Notes: generated from the sequence alone by a model not told the origin. DNA of 64,000 nt from Rivularia sp. T60_A2020_040 (GCA_015272215.1 JACYMD010000070.1:121111-185110), one strand, 5' to 3'; shown: positions 1-8,696, counted from the stretch's first letter. A program made the numbers and translations.

Positions 1-2
1 GT

Positions 3-1082
3 TCTCCTTGTCAGGGATTTTCATTGATAGGAAAACGGGCTTTAGATGATTCTAGAAATAATTTAATCTTTCATTTTATCCGATTAATTATCGAATTAAA
101 TCCTAAATATTTTGTATTTGAAAATGTACCAGGATTAACTGTAGGAGAACATCAAAAACTTTTATTAGAAGTTATCTCAGAATTTCAAAAAAATGGTTAT
201 CAAGTAGAAACAAATTACCGGATACTTAACGCTGCAAATTACGGAGTTCCTCAAGATAGAGCCAGATTATTTATTTTAGGATGTCGCCAAGGTTTAAGTT
301 TACCAAAATATCCCCAACCGCTGACTACACCAAAAGTATCTAAAAAATCAAAATATATCATAAATAACCCAGATTTACCCGCAACACCTACAGTATGGGA
401 TGCTATTGGTGATTTACCAGAAGTGGAAAATTATTCACAACTTATTGATAGAGATTGGATAATTGCTGAGTATGGAAAACCTAGTATTTATAGTCGTAAA
501 TTGCGCGGTATTTTAACAATTGAAAACGATTATTCTTATCAACGTTTATTCGATTCTTTTTTTCTGACTTGCAGTAATCGTACTAAACATAGTTCCCAAT
601 CTATTGATCGATTTGGGCAAACTGAACCTGGAAAAACTGAAGCAATTAGCCACTTTTATAAATTAGCAAAAAATGGTATTAGCAAAACCTTAAGGGCTGG
701 AACACCTAGAAATCGTGGTGCTTTTACCTCTCCTCGCCCAATTCATCCAGTAACACCAAGATGTATCACCGTTAGAGAAGCAGCACGACTGCATTCTTAC
801 CCCGACTGGTTTCGTTTTCACACTACAAAATGGCATGGATTTCGACAAATAGGAAACTCAGTTCCACCTTTTTTAGCTAAAACAATCGCAACAGAAATTA
901 TTCGTGTTTTAGAAATAATTCCGGTGAAACCACAGCAAAAAATAGAGTTAGGTGACGATAGTTTACTGCAATTAAATATGTCTCAAGCTGCGGCAAAATT
1001 CGGTGTTTCAGAAAATATTATAGAACCGAGAAAAAGGAAAATAAATCATCAAAATCAAGAAGAAAAATCTGATGATAATTAA
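3..1082 (+). CDS. DNA (cytosine-5-)methyltransferase, 5' end outside the window
   Basis: This is the C-terminal part of a C5-cytosine methyltransferase that methylates cytosine in duplex DNA, with S-adenosylmethionine as donor. The reading frame is open from base 3 and begins with S-P-C-Q-G-F-S, the motif IV loop with the catalytic Cys (codon 9-11). Further motifs follow: F-E-N-V-P-G (motif VI), Q-D-R-A-R-L-F (motif VIII) and, after the target recognition region, R-E-A-A-R-L-H and G-N-S-V-P-P (motifs IX/X). The SAM-binding motif I lies upstream of the window. A Lys/Arg-rich tail of about 45 residues follows motif X. No restriction enzyme is visible downstream, so it is either an orphan methylase or its partner lies to the left. 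An internal TTG at 24 is not the real start, because motif IV precedes it. Confidence 0.93.
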   Translation, partial: SPCQGFSLIGKRALDDSRNNLIFHFIRLIIELNPKYFVFENVPGLTVGEHQKLLLEVISEFQKNGYQVETNYRILNAANYGVPQDRARLFILGCRQGLSLPKYPQPLTTPKVSKKSKYIINNPDLPATPTVWDAIGDLPEVENYSQLIDRDWIIAEYGKPSIYSRKLRGILTIENDYSYQRLFDSFFLTCSNRTKHSSQSIDRFGQTEPGKTEAISHFYKLAKNGISKTLRAGTPRNRGAFTSPRPIHPVTPRCITVREAARLHSYPDWFRFHTTKWHGFRQIGNSVPPFLAKTIATEIIRVLEIIPVKPQQKIELGDDSLLQLNMSQAAAKFGVSENIIEPRKRKINHQNQEEKSDDN

Positions 1083-1125
1083 TCGAAATTTCCAGAAATT
1101 AAATATGCATCAATCTAAATTCTTG

Positions 1126-1181
1126 TAGAGACGCTAAATTATGCCCTTCCGGCACGCTTTGCTAACGCATCTCTACATTTA
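1126..1181. repeat. Palindromic dispersed repeat, copy A
   Basis: The segment begins GTAGAGACGC and ends GCATCTCTAC, so its ends are imperfect inverted repeats around TGCCCTTCCGGCACGC. A copy in the opposite orientation lies at about 31057-31109. This is the style of small intergenic repeat common in Nostocales. Confidence 0.6.
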
Positions 1182-1252
1182 CAATCAAGGCAGAATCTTT
1201 CACAAATGCGTTATCATACTGAACATTGTAACGAGATTTACTTCAAACTACA

Positions 1253-1777
1253 TTAATCGGAATTTTGATTTAATAAACGCGATAGTTGACTCAAAATAGT
1301 CGCTCTATAATCAGTAGCTATATTTTTCAACCTATATAAATTGAGTTTAGCGAAAGCAACTTGAATGATATTATCTTCTAAAAGATGTTCCAGTAAATCA
1401 TCAACAATATCTTCATTATTAGCTTTATTAGTTAGATCAAAAACACCTGTTAAATAATAAATCTGTTCTACACCTTTTGATTCAAAATACTGTACCAATC
1501 GCCATGCATCAAATGCTTGTGGATAATCGACAAAACCAGCATGAATATCAACTATAATATCAGACTTTTCCGATTGAAAATAAACACCAACTCCATGTTT
1601 ATCAAACGTCCATTTTTCCCCTTCCAATGATAATAAACCTTGACGGGGACAATTCACAGAAAAAGATTTACTGACATTGGGATATATCTGGCGAAATGCT
1701 AAAATTAAATTGTTTTGCAGTTCTACAAACTCTGAAATTATTTGAATTGCTTCAGCGCTTTTGATTGATGACTTCAT
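1253..1777 (-). CDS. Hypothetical protein, 174 aa (possibly DUF6896-like)
   Basis: A soluble protein of unknown function, with no signal peptide or membrane segment. The centre contains W-T-F-D-K-H-G-V-G-V-Y-F and then D-I-I-V-D-I-H-A-G-F, a pattern that recalls the DUF6896 family; this assignment is from memory and weak. The ATG is supported by AGGAG about 10 bases upstream on the minus strand. It converges on the methyltransferase gene and ends 170 bp from it. Proteins of this size beside modification enzymes are sometimes immunity or defence accessories, but nothing in the sequence proves such a role. Confidence 0.7.
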   Translation of the reverse strand: MKSSIKSAEAIQIISEFVELQNNLILAFRQIYPNVSKSFSVNCPRQGLLSLEGEKWTFDKHGVGVYFQSEKSDIIVDIHAGFVDYPQAFDAWRLVQYFESKGVEQIYYLTGVFDLTNKANNEDIVDDLLEHLLEDNIIQVAFAKLNLYRLKNIATDYRATILSQLSRLLNQNSD

Positions 1778-2087
1778 TTAACCTACTCCTAGCCTTAATT
1801 TTGCCGATATATAGCCCAGCAGAGCTATTTTCAATCATAAATAGCCCAATAATAGCTAATTACAATTTTATACCCAACATTGGAAAAGTAAAATTTTTAT
1901 TCCCGATTGCAAACGAGAAACTATAAATTATCGAAATATATCCTCAGTTAAAAGTTGTCCTTGTTACTTGTTACCCTAATCTTAACTACTTATTTCAATA
2001 CCTACTATTCCTCAAGCTGAATACCAATCGATGCAGCTTATGTAATGATAAATCTAAAATCTAAAATCTAAAATCTAAAATTCCTCA
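1778..2087. other. Intergenic region with heptamer repeats
   Basis: This is a divergent promoter region between the 174-aa gene and the GTPase gene. From about 2051 to 2080 it holds four to five copies of the 7-mer ATCTAAA in tandem, ending only a few bases before the GTG start of the GTPase. I saw no RNA gene or ORF in it. Confidence 0.6.
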
Positions 2088-3425
2088 GTGTCTAACAATC
2101 AGCAAGAAACCCATTTAAACCGCGCTCGTGCTAGTCTCAGACAAGCATTATCTTGGTATGGCAATTTGCGTAAACCAGGATTCGATGCAGAATTAGCAGG
2201 TTTAGTCAAGCCCGAAATCCAAATTTTAACCGCGAATCTGAATAAACTTGATTACAATGTGATTCGTATCGCTGCTTTTGGATTGGTAAGTCGCGGTAAA
2301 TCTGCGGTTTTAAATGCCTTGTTGGGACAGAAGATGTTGCAAACTGGACCACTCAATGGTGTAACTCAATACCCACGTTCTATCCGGTGGAACCCCGGTG
2401 GCAAAATAGAAATTGAATTAATTGATACTCCTGGATTAGATGAAATTGCGGGAGAGACAAGAGCGCAAATGGCACGGGAAGTTACCCGTCAAGCTGATTT
2501 AATTTTGTTTGTTGTCTCAGGTGATATTACCCGCATTGAGTATGAAGCCCTGTTAAGTTTGCGACAAGCTCAGAAACCGTTAATTTTGGTATTTAATAAA
2601 ATTGATTTATACCCTGATACTGATAAAGGCGCAATTTACGCTAATTTACAGCAACTAGGTGCGGGAAGTTCCGCGAAACCCTTAAAACCCGACGAAATAG
2701 TCATGGTAGCAGCAGAACCTGCACCCGTAGAAATTCGGGTAGAATATGCTGATGGTAGCTCCCGTTATGAATGGGAGACACCACCAGCGCAAATAGAGCA
2801 ACTTCAACAAACAATCTTGAAAATTCTCAACCGTGAAGGACGTTCCCTTTTGTCCCTTAATGCTTTAGTGCAAGCAAAAGATGCAGAAGAATCCATTGCA
2901 TATAAAACTATAGAACTGCGAGAAAAACAAGCAGAAGATTTAATTTGGCAGTATACCAAATATAAAGCATTAGCAGTAGGGATAAATCCCATCGCCTTTT
3001 TAGATGTTTTTGGTGGAATAATCACAGATTTAGCCTTAATTCGCTCTTTATCTCGACTTTACGGTTTACCGATGACGGGTTACGAAGCCGGAAAGTTATT
3101 AAAAACCATATTATTCAGTTCCGGTGGTTTATTGTTGGGAGAATTAGGCAGCAGCTTTCTTTTGGGTTTCGGTAAAAGTGCGATCGCCATTAGTAATGCT
3201 GAAAATCCTTTAAATATTACCACATTTGCGGGAACTGCCGTCACACAAGCTGGTATCGCCGGCTACGGAGCTTATTCCGTAGGAAAAGCTGCTCAAGCTT
3301 ATTTAGAAAAAGGCTGTTCTTGGGGAGAATTAGGCGTTAGTCAGGTGATTGAAGAAATATTACGCGAAGTAGAATCGGATACTATTTTATACCGTTTACA
3401 GCAAGAATTGCGGATAGGGAAATAA
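2088..3425 (+). CDS. Era/dynamin-like GTPase with C-terminal membrane region (DUF697-like)
   Basis: A predicted GTP-binding protein. The N-terminal 60 residues are helical. The G1 loop is G-L-V-S-R-G-K-S (65-72), G3 is D-T-P-G (113-116) and G4 is N-K-I-D (170-173). The second half has an N-P-I-A-F-L-D segment followed by hydrophobic, glycine-rich helices around 345-400, as in the YcjF/DUF697-associated GTPases of cyanobacteria. It probably works at the cytoplasmic or thylakoid membrane in stress or membrane remodelling, but the exact role is unknown. The start is GTG at 2088; tandem heptamers end about eight bases upstream and no strong ribosome binding site is visible, so the start is uncertain by a few codons. 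Confidence 0.88.
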   Translation: MSNNQQETHLNRARASLRQALSWYGNLRKPGFDAELAGLVKPEIQILTANLNKLDYNVIRIAAFGLVSRGKSAVLNALLGQKMLQTGPLNGVTQYPRSIRWNPGGKIEIELIDTPGLDEIAGETRAQMAREVTRQADLILFVVSGDITRIEYEALLSLRQAQKPLILVFNKIDLYPDTDKGAIYANLQQLGAGSSAKPLKPDEIVMVAAEPAPVEIRVEYADGSSRYEWETPPAQIEQLQQTILKILNREGRSLLSLNALVQAKDAEESIAYKTIELREKQAEDLIWQYTKYKALAVGINPIAFLDVFGGIITDLALIRSLSRLYGLPMTGYEAGKLLKTILFSSGGLLLGELGSSFLLGFGKSAIAISNAENPLNITTFAGTAVTQAGIAGYGAYSVGKAAQAYLEKGCSWGELGVSQVIEEILREVESDTILYRLQQELRIGK

Positions 3426-3459
3426 AAAAATCAGGAGTGAGGAGTTACTCCTATTCCGC

Positions 3460-3580
3460 TTTAAGATTACCTTTCACCCGCAGGGTGCGGTTCATCTTTT
3501 TTTACCTCTTTTCTCTGTGTTCTCTGCGTCTAGAAGGGTTTTTTATTTCTCCCTGGGGGAGACGCTGCGCGAACGGTAAT
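3460..3580. repeat. Dispersed repeat (copy A), inverted relative to 9370-9515
   Basis: The blocks TTACCTTTCACCC, GGGTGCGGTTCATCT and TCTCTGCGTCTAGAAGGG recur on the opposite strand at about 9370-9515, where about 60 bp of extra sequence separates them. A 71-residue ORF across this repeat (3437-3652) is not a credible gene. Confidence 0.7.
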
Positions 3581-3628
3581 CATAAAGCCGGGAAGGGAGT
3601 AAGAATTACTTATTTTCCCCAAACTTAT

Positions 3629-3818
3629 ATCTTGCACCCGACCCATAATTAGCTAAATAATAAAAAATATAAATACAAGTATAACTAACCCAAAGCTGTA
3701 ATATTTTTAGTCCATTTTAACTCACATCTTGCACCCTACGCATAATTAACTAGATAATCAAAAATATAAATAAAAATATTACTAAAATAAAAATATAATA
3801 TTTTAGTCCATTTTAATG
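3629..3818. repeat. Degenerate tandem duplication, 97-bp period
   Basis: Two units begin ATCTTGCACCC at 3629 and 3726. Each continues with CATAATTA, an AT-rich stretch, and TTTTAGTCCATTTTAA. The second unit is more AT-rich. It directly precedes the longer dispersed repeat at 3829-3922. Confidence 0.75.
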
Positions 3819-3828
3819 GACTTCTGCT

Positions 3829-3922
3829 ATCAGACTGGGACTTGCAGTCCCAGGCGGGTAAAAATAAAGTCAAACAATTAGTAATTATTTTAACTATAGG
3901 TTTCTATGGTGCAAGATATGAA
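3829..3922. repeat. Long dispersed repeat, copy A (inverted copy near 63735-63825)
   Basis: About 90 bases, including CTGGGACTTGCAGTC, AGTCAAACAATTAGTAATTA and GGTTTCTATGGTGCAAGAT, recur as the reverse complement at the far right of the window with roughly 90 percent identity by eye. It lies 110 bp before the reductase gene at 4036. A 134-aa ORF across it (3842-4246) overlaps the real gene in another frame and is spurious. Confidence 0.8.
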
Positions 3923-4035
3923 CAAACCCATTTCTTCATTTCCCTACCTCCCCAGATTGATGTTTCTCAAACGATAATATGCAGCAATAGATATGGAATA
4001 GTGCCTAGCGATACAAAATTAAAAGGACATAAATT

Positions 4036-5007
4036 ATGGGTTTGGGAATTCTCAAAGATGGTAAATGGATATCTCGAAGGGAACAAGAAGACTCAGAAGG
4101 TAAGTTTATTCGTCCGTCAACAACTTTTCGTGACAAAATCACTGCTGATGGTTCAAGTGGATTTAAAGCGGAAGCCGGGCGTTATCATTTGTATATCTCT
4201 TGGGCTTGCCCTTGGGCTTGTCGGACTGCAATTATGCGACAATTAAAGGGACTCCAAAATGTTATTGGTTTATCAGTGGTAGCTGCGGAAATTCACGAAA
4301 ATAGTTGGGAATTTAAAGACGAGCCTGGTGCGATTCCCGATACAGTTAATCATACAGATTATCTGTGGCAACTATATTTAAAAGCTCAACCCAACTATAC
4401 CGGAAGAGTAACCGTTCCTGTATTATGGGATAAACAAAAAGGGACAATTGTCAATAACGAATCCCGCGAAATTATTCGGATGTTCGATACTCAATTTGAA
4501 GAATTTACTCAAAAAGATGCAGATTTTTATCCTGATGATTTGCAAAAAGTTGTTGACGAAACAATAGATACTATTTACCAACCAATTAATAATGGTGTAT
4601 ATCGAGCAGGATTTGCAACATCTCAATCTGCTTACAATCAAGCCGTCACAGAATTATTTGATGCACTCGATGATTGGGAAAAAGTATTAAGCAAACAACG
4701 TTATCTTTGTGGAAATAAAGTTACCGAAGCTGATTGGTGTATGTTTACAACTTTATTTCGCTTCGATGCAGTTTATTACGTACATTTTAAATGCAATATA
4801 CGTCGGATTGTGGATTATCCTCATTTGTGGAACTATCTCAAAGAACTATATCAAATGCCCGGAGTCAAAGAAACTTGTAATCTTGACCATATTAAGCGGC
4901 ATTATTACATTAGTCATCCCAACGTTAACCCCCATCAAATTGTCCCAAAAGGGCCGATAATTAATTTTGACGAACCCCATAACCGCGAACAAATTTTTAC
5001 CGAATAG
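4036..5007 (+). CDS. Glutathionyl-hydroquinone reductase-like glutathione S-transferase (YqjG/ECM4 family)
   Basis: A xi-class GST-like enzyme that reduces glutathionyl-hydroquinones using glutathione. The family hallmarks are all present: an N-terminal tail with F-R-D-K-I-T-A-D-G-S, the active-site loop S-W-A-C-P-W-A-C-R-T (Cys58), then V-P-V-L-W-D and N-N-E-S-R-E-I for glutathione binding, and a helical C-terminal domain with E-A-D-W-C-M-F-T-T. The length of 323 residues is typical. An oddity is Cys62, at a place that is usually His (C-P-W-A-H-R in the family as I remember it), giving a C-x3-C pair. The ATG start is in the right place for the family. Confidence 0.92.
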   Translation: MGLGILKDGKWISRREQEDSEGKFIRPSTTFRDKITADGSSGFKAEAGRYHLYISWACPWACRTAIMRQLKGLQNVIGLSVVAAEIHENSWEFKDEPGAIPDTVNHTDYLWQLYLKAQPNYTGRVTVPVLWDKQKGTIVNNESREIIRMFDTQFEEFTQKDADFYPDDLQKVVDETIDTIYQPINNGVYRAGFATSQSAYNQAVTELFDALDDWEKVLSKQRYLCGNKVTEADWCMFTTLFRFDAVYYVHFKCNIRRIVDYPHLWNYLKELYQMPGVKETCNLDHIKRHYYISHPNVNPHQIVPKGPIINFDEPHNREQIFTE

Positions 5008-5012
5008 TGTAG

Positions 5013-5033
5013 AGACGTAGCACTGCTACGTCT
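5013..5033. repeat. Perfect 10-bp hairpin after the reductase gene
   Basis: AGACGTAGCA and TGCTACGTCT flank a single base, six bases after the stop codon. The same core occurs in the palindromic element at 21393-21490. No T-run follows, so it is a repeat rather than a typical terminator. Confidence 0.6.
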
Positions 5034-5190
5034 TGCCAATTCATCTTGCAAAAAACAAAATTAACAACCGTATCTATTCTCTGGTTTTACAAACAACTAA
5101 CTTTTGTTAATACAATACAGCTCCTGAAAACCGATACTAATAAACAAATAACAATTTAAAACCAGTCAACTATAAACTATAAAATTTAAA

Positions 5191-5262
5191 CTCCCCAGGC
5201 AAGATTCGAACTTGCGACCAATCGGTTAACAGCCGACCGCTCTACCACTGAGCTACTGAGGA
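5191..5262 (-). tRNA. trnN: tRNA-Asn (anticodon GTT)
   Basis: Read on the minus strand, a 72-nt cloverleaf can be drawn. The acceptor arm TCCTCAG pairs with CTGGGGA, the D arm has GCTCAGTGGTAGAGC, the anticodon loop is CTGTTAA with anticodon GTT, and the T loop is GTTCGAATC. The discriminator base is G and the CCA end is not encoded. Confidence 0.96.
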
Positions 5263-5429
5263 CTACGATTAAACATATTAAAGGTAAAAACAGAATTTGG
5301 CAAGTACTTTGACAAACTTTTTTGAAAAAATTTTTGATCGCCCTTTGAGCTATACATTTGTACCAACAAATACCGGCTCTAAATCAATCAATCTGTGGTT
5401 AGTAGATGCTCAAGTACAATATCCGATAT

Positions 5430-5981
5430 CTATTTGAAGCCCATACGTAATTCAGCCAACCGTTGGCGGGATTTGGCATCAATCGAATTAGCTAAAAATC
5501 TGCCGTTAGGTTTTTTACCAGACTTATACTTTTGTCGCGTCCGACAAACAGTAGTTTCTACTTCGTGACAGAGTTGTTGTGCAGATATCCATTCCGCTCC
5601 ATACCCCTGTACAGTTAACTGTTGCGCTCGGTCTGAAGTTGCAACCACTATCCGAGATAATAAGCGTTGAGCTAGTTTATGACGCAATGACGCACAGAGT
5701 TTCTCTATGTAAGTATCCGCCGTTTGACCGAAATCCGTATATAAAGCTGTAACAAGTTTTGTCACAACTTCTTCGTTGCTACAATTTTTTTGAAAATGAG
5801 CATCGAAGACTACTTGGGTTTGATAGCCCATAAATGCACTGTAACTAACTAAAGCTTCGAGTAACTCATTGCGTGCAGCCTCTAGTCCGACGTTTTCGGA
5901 AGTCTTCTTTAAACAAGACCAAGCGCCGATAATGTTATAACCGTCTACTAGTAAAACGGCTGGAGAAAATGGAGAGGACAT
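5430..5981 (-). CDS. NYN-domain RNase, YacP/Rae1-like
   Basis: A 183-residue protein of the YacP group of NYN (PIN-like) nucleases. The N-terminus has L-L-V-D-G-Y-N-I-I-G-A-W with the first catalytic Asp. V-V-F-D-A-H carries the second acidic site, and D-T-Y-I-E-K and V-A-T-S-D-R-A carry the others. The Bacillus relative Rae1 cleaves mRNA on the ribosome; whether the cyanobacterial protein does the same is inference. It is a single gene, on the minus strand, downstream of tRNA-Asn in map order but separate from it. Confidence 0.88.
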   Translation of the reverse strand: MSSPFSPAVLLVDGYNIIGAWSCLKKTSENVGLEAARNELLEALVSYSAFMGYQTQVVFDAHFQKNCSNEEVVTKLVTALYTDFGQTADTYIEKLCASLRHKLAQRLLSRIVVATSDRAQQLTVQGYGAEWISAQQLCHEVETTVCRTRQKYKSGKKPNGRFLANSIDAKSRQRLAELRMGFK

Positions 5982-6115
5982 GGTTATAAATCACAGTATT
6001 CTAGATTTAACAAATTTCATTCATAACTTCTATAGTAGTTGAAACATTATTTGTAACACTATGTTACATAAACAAAAAATCTCATAATATTACAAAATCC
6101 TGATTAATAAAAGAC

Positions 6116-6154
6116 AAAAAATAAGCGCGATTAAAGTAAACACGCTTATTTTTT
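6116..6154 (-). terminator. Hairpin terminator of the UPF0367-ABC operon
   Basis: A perfect 12-base inverted repeat, AAAAAATAAGCG with CGCTTATTTTTT, lies 80 bp past the stop codon of the ABC gene. It has A/T tails on both sides, so it could work in either direction. Confidence 0.75.
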
Positions 6155-6232
6155 GCCGATTTGTAATTAATTTGTGATTTAGGACAGAAGACGCAAGGAA
6201 AGAAAATACTAACTCATTAATTAACTAATTAA

Positions 6233-6919
6233 CTAATTAATTAAATTACTTCCTCCCTGCAACTGCATTAAAAGTTGTTTCAGACGGGATGGCTCTCCTT
6301 GATCAAGTAAAACACCTTGTTCAAGTAGAAATGCACCATCGCAGTAATTCAATTCATCGAGACGATGAGTCACCCAAAGGGCTGTAATACCGCGAGTTTT
6401 AACTAAATTACGGACAGCAGCAACCAATTCTAATTGGCTGTCCGGATCAAGTAAAGCGGTTGGTTCATCTAACAACAACAATGCACAGCGACGAGCGATG
6501 GCACCAGCAATCGCTACCCGTTGTTTTTGTCCCCCACTTAAAGCATAAATAGGACGACGTTGCAGTGAAAGTAAATTAACCGCACTCAGCGCTTCTGCTA
6601 CTCTTTCTCGAACTTGTTTGTGTGATAACTTTTCTTGTACTAATCCAAAAGCCACATCAGCACCAACAGTAGGCATTACTAATTGATGATCCGGGTTTTG
6701 AAAAACAAAACCAACGGGGTGCAAAACTTTGATTTCTCCACTTTTAGGAGTTAGTAGCCCCGCAATCAGTTTAAGTAAAGTTGACTTTCCACTTCCATTG
6801 GTACCCAAAAGCATCCAAAATTCACCATTAGGTACTTCTAAAGAGCAAGATTTGATTACCTGCGTTCCATTTGACCAATCAAAATTTAAATCTCTTACGG
6901 AGATACCTACTTGTGCCAT
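6233..6919 (-). CDS. ABC transporter ATP-binding protein (ECF/CbiO-like)
   Basis: A 228-residue ATPase subunit that would power an importer at the inner membrane. Walker A is G-T-N-G-S-G-K-S (39-46), the Q-loop is F-Q-N-P-D-H-Q (73-79), the signature is L-S-G-G-Q (127-131), Walker B is L-L-L-L-D-E-P-T (147-154) and the H-loop His is 185. The F-Q-N-P-D-H-Q form of the Q-loop is typical of energy-coupling-factor (CbiO/EcfA) ATPases. No permease or substrate component is adjacent, so the substrate is unknown. It follows the UPF0367 gene by 18 bp and is probably co-transcribed with it. Confidence 0.9.
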   Translation of the reverse strand: MAQVGISVRDLNFDWSNGTQVIKSCSLEVPNGEFWMLLGTNGSGKSTLLKLIAGLLTPKSGEIKVLHPVGFVFQNPDHQLVMPTVGADVAFGLVQEKLSHKQVRERVAEALSAVNLLSLQRRPIYALSGGQKQRVAIAGAIARRCALLLLDEPTALLDPDSQLELVAAVRNLVKTRGITALWVTHRLDELNYCDGAFLLEQGVLLDQGEPSRLKQLLMQLQGGSNLIN

Positions 6920-6937
6920 TTATCTTCCACCAGTGCT

Positions 6938-7210
6938 TTACTCTTGAGCCAAAGCGAAGAAACCAGGAGGTTTACCACTTCCACCAGCTGCACCATCTCT
7001 CTGAGTCATCTGTATCCCAGAAATTTCACTGGTACGAATCGCGATTTTTTTCTCTACTTTACCTCCGCATTCCAACTCTACGATTTCTGGGCTACCAGAG
7101 CGTATTGCTGATAAAACTAGCTGGTAAGCAGCTTCGGCATCTTCTGAAGTCTTGCGCTGAACCGATACAGGAAAAGCTGTATTTCTTAGGGCTAAATCGA
7201 TAGTAAACAT
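6938..7210 (-). CDS. UPF0367 family protein
   Basis: A 90-residue protein matching the cyanobacterial UPF0367 family over its full length. It opens M-F-T-I-D-L and has S-V-Q-R-K, E-D-A-E-A-A-Y and the conserved end G-K-P-P-G-F-F-A-L-A-Q-E. The function is unknown. It is the first gene of a likely two-gene operon with the ABC ATPase (18-bp gap), a link worth following since neither substrate nor partner is known. Confidence 0.92.
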   Translation of the reverse strand: MFTIDLALRNTAFPVSVQRKTSEDAEAAYQLVLSAIRSGSPEIVELECGGKVEKKIAIRTSEISGIQMTQRDGAAGGSGKPPGFFALAQE

Positions 7211-7581
7211 TGAACCTTAATTAAATTTAACTGTAGGACTAATTTTAGCGTCAGCACCTACATTAACAGCAGATGGTCAACTATGAGAATCGTGAATTGA
7301 GAAATATTAAAAAAAAATTAACTATTGAGGACTTTTAATTATTACCTGGTATTTACCTCTTCGCATACCGCCCGCATTCTCATAGAGTCGCAAAAAAAAA
7401 TCAGTTAAATTGAAAACTTACTGGAAAAATTACCTATTTTTCTTTACAATAAGATTAGAGACAGTAAACAATTGTAAACTAGGTTGACAACCCAGTTAGT
7501 TTTCTGCATGAGAGCGGCAATCAAATGCCAACCTCAAAATTGAAAAAAACCGTAATTATAACGATTTGGAGATTCAATCTC
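7211..7581. other. Divergent promoter region and psbD leader
   Basis: The region separates UPF0367 (minus) from psbD (plus). A TACAAT sequence at 7445-7450 could be a -10 element for psbD, which would give a leader of about 125 bases; no good -35 is visible. An in-frame upstream ATG at 7525 would add 19 residues not found in D2 proteins and is rejected as the start. Confidence 0.4.
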
Positions 7582-8640
7582 ATGACTATCGCAGTTGGAC
7601 GCGCCCCTAGTAGTAGAGGCTGGTTTGACGTACTCGATGACTGGTTAAAGCGAGATAGATTCGTATTTATCGGTTGGTCGGGTTTATTACTCTTCCCCTG
7701 TGCCTACATGGCTCTAGGTGGATGGCTCACAGGTACAACCTTTGTATCCAGTTGGTATACCCACGGTTTAGCATCTTCCTACTTGGAAGGCTGTAACTTC
7801 TTGACCGTGGCAGTATCCACACCCGCAGACAGCATGGGACATTCCCTGTTGTTATTGTGGGGTCCAGAAGCTCAAGGTGACTTTACACGTTGGTGTCAAT
7901 TGGGTGGTTTATGGCCGTTTGTGGCATTACACGGAGCCTTCGGTTTGATCGGCTTCATGTTGCGACAGTTCGAGATTTCCCGCTTGGTAGGAATTCGTCC
8001 TTATAACGCCATCGCCTTTTCTGCACCAATTGCAGTATTCGTCAGCGTATTTTTGATGTACCCCTTGGGTCAATCTTCTTGGTTTTTTGCACCCAGTTTC
8101 GGTGTAGCAGCAATCTTCCGTTTCTTACTGTTCTTCCAAGGTTTCCATAACTGGACTTTGAATCCCTTCCACATGATGGGAGTAGCAGGAGTATTGGGTG
8201 GTGCGTTGTTGTGTGCAATTCACGGAGCCACCGTGGAAAACACCTTGTTTGAAGACGGAGACGGTTCCAACACCTTCCGGGCATTTGAACCAACCCAAGC
8301 AGAAGAAACCTATTCGATGGTGACAGCAAACCGTTTCTGGTCTCAGATTTTCGGTATTGCCTTCTCCAACAAACGCTGGTTACACTTCTTCATGTTGTTT
8401 GTACCAGTAACTGGGTTATGGATGAGCGCAGTCGGTGTAGTCGGTTTAGCGCTGAACCTACGTGCTTATGACTTCGTATCTCAAGAATTGAGAGCCGCAG
8501 AAGACCCAGAGTTTGAAACTTTCTATACGAAAAACATTTTGCTCAACGAGGGTATCCGCGCTTGGATGGCTCCTCAAGATCAACCTCACGAACAGTTTAT
8601 ATTCCCCGAGGAAGTTCTACCTCGCGGTAACGCACTGTAA
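7582..8640 (+). CDS. psbD: Photosystem II D2 protein, monocistronic copy
   Basis: The D2 reaction-centre subunit, which carries pheophytin and the QA plastoquinone in the thylakoid membrane. With the ATG at 7582 it is exactly 352 residues, the canonical length, and begins M-T-I-A-V-G-R. Typical segments are [18 protein letters not shown], the iron/QA region [17 protein letters not shown] and the end [12 protein letters not shown]. In most cyanobacteria one psbD overlaps psbC; here no psbC follows and a terminator starts 56 bp after the stop. It therefore corresponds to the stand-alone second copy (often called psbD2). The sequence looks standard, not far-red type. Confidence 0.97.
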   Translation: MTIAVGRAPSSRGWFDVLDDWLKRDRFVFIGWSGLLLFPCAYMALGGWLTGTTFVSSWYTHGLASSYLEGCNFLTVAVSTPADSMGHSLLLLWGPEAQGDFTRWCQLGGLWPFVALHGAFGLIGFMLRQFEISRLVGIRPYNAIAFSAPIAVFVSVFLMYPLGQSSWFFAPSFGVAAIFRFLLFFQGFHNWTLNPFHMMGVAGVLGGALLCAIHGATVENTLFEDGDGSNTFRAFEPTQAEETYSMVTANRFWSQIFGIAFSNKRWLHFFMLFVPVTGLWMSAVGVVGLALNLRAYDFVSQELRAAEDPEFETFYTKNILLNEGIRAWMAPQDQPHEQFIFPEEVLPRGNAL

Positions 8641-8696
8641 TTTAGACCTTTCGTATATTTTTGGCAAACTGCCATCAACATAAAATCAGTTTAATT

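Noticed and set aside
3437..3652. 71-residue ORF downstream of the GTPase
   Set aside because: It is composed of a dispersed repeat that also occurs inverted at 9370-9515, and has no ribosome binding site.
3842..4246. 134-residue ORF overlapping the reductase gene
   Set aside because: It starts in a dispersed repeat and overlaps a well-supported gene in another frame.
7525..7581. Upstream ATG giving a 371-residue D2
   Set aside because: D2 is 352 residues and begins M-T-I-A-V-G; the added residues have no counterpart.
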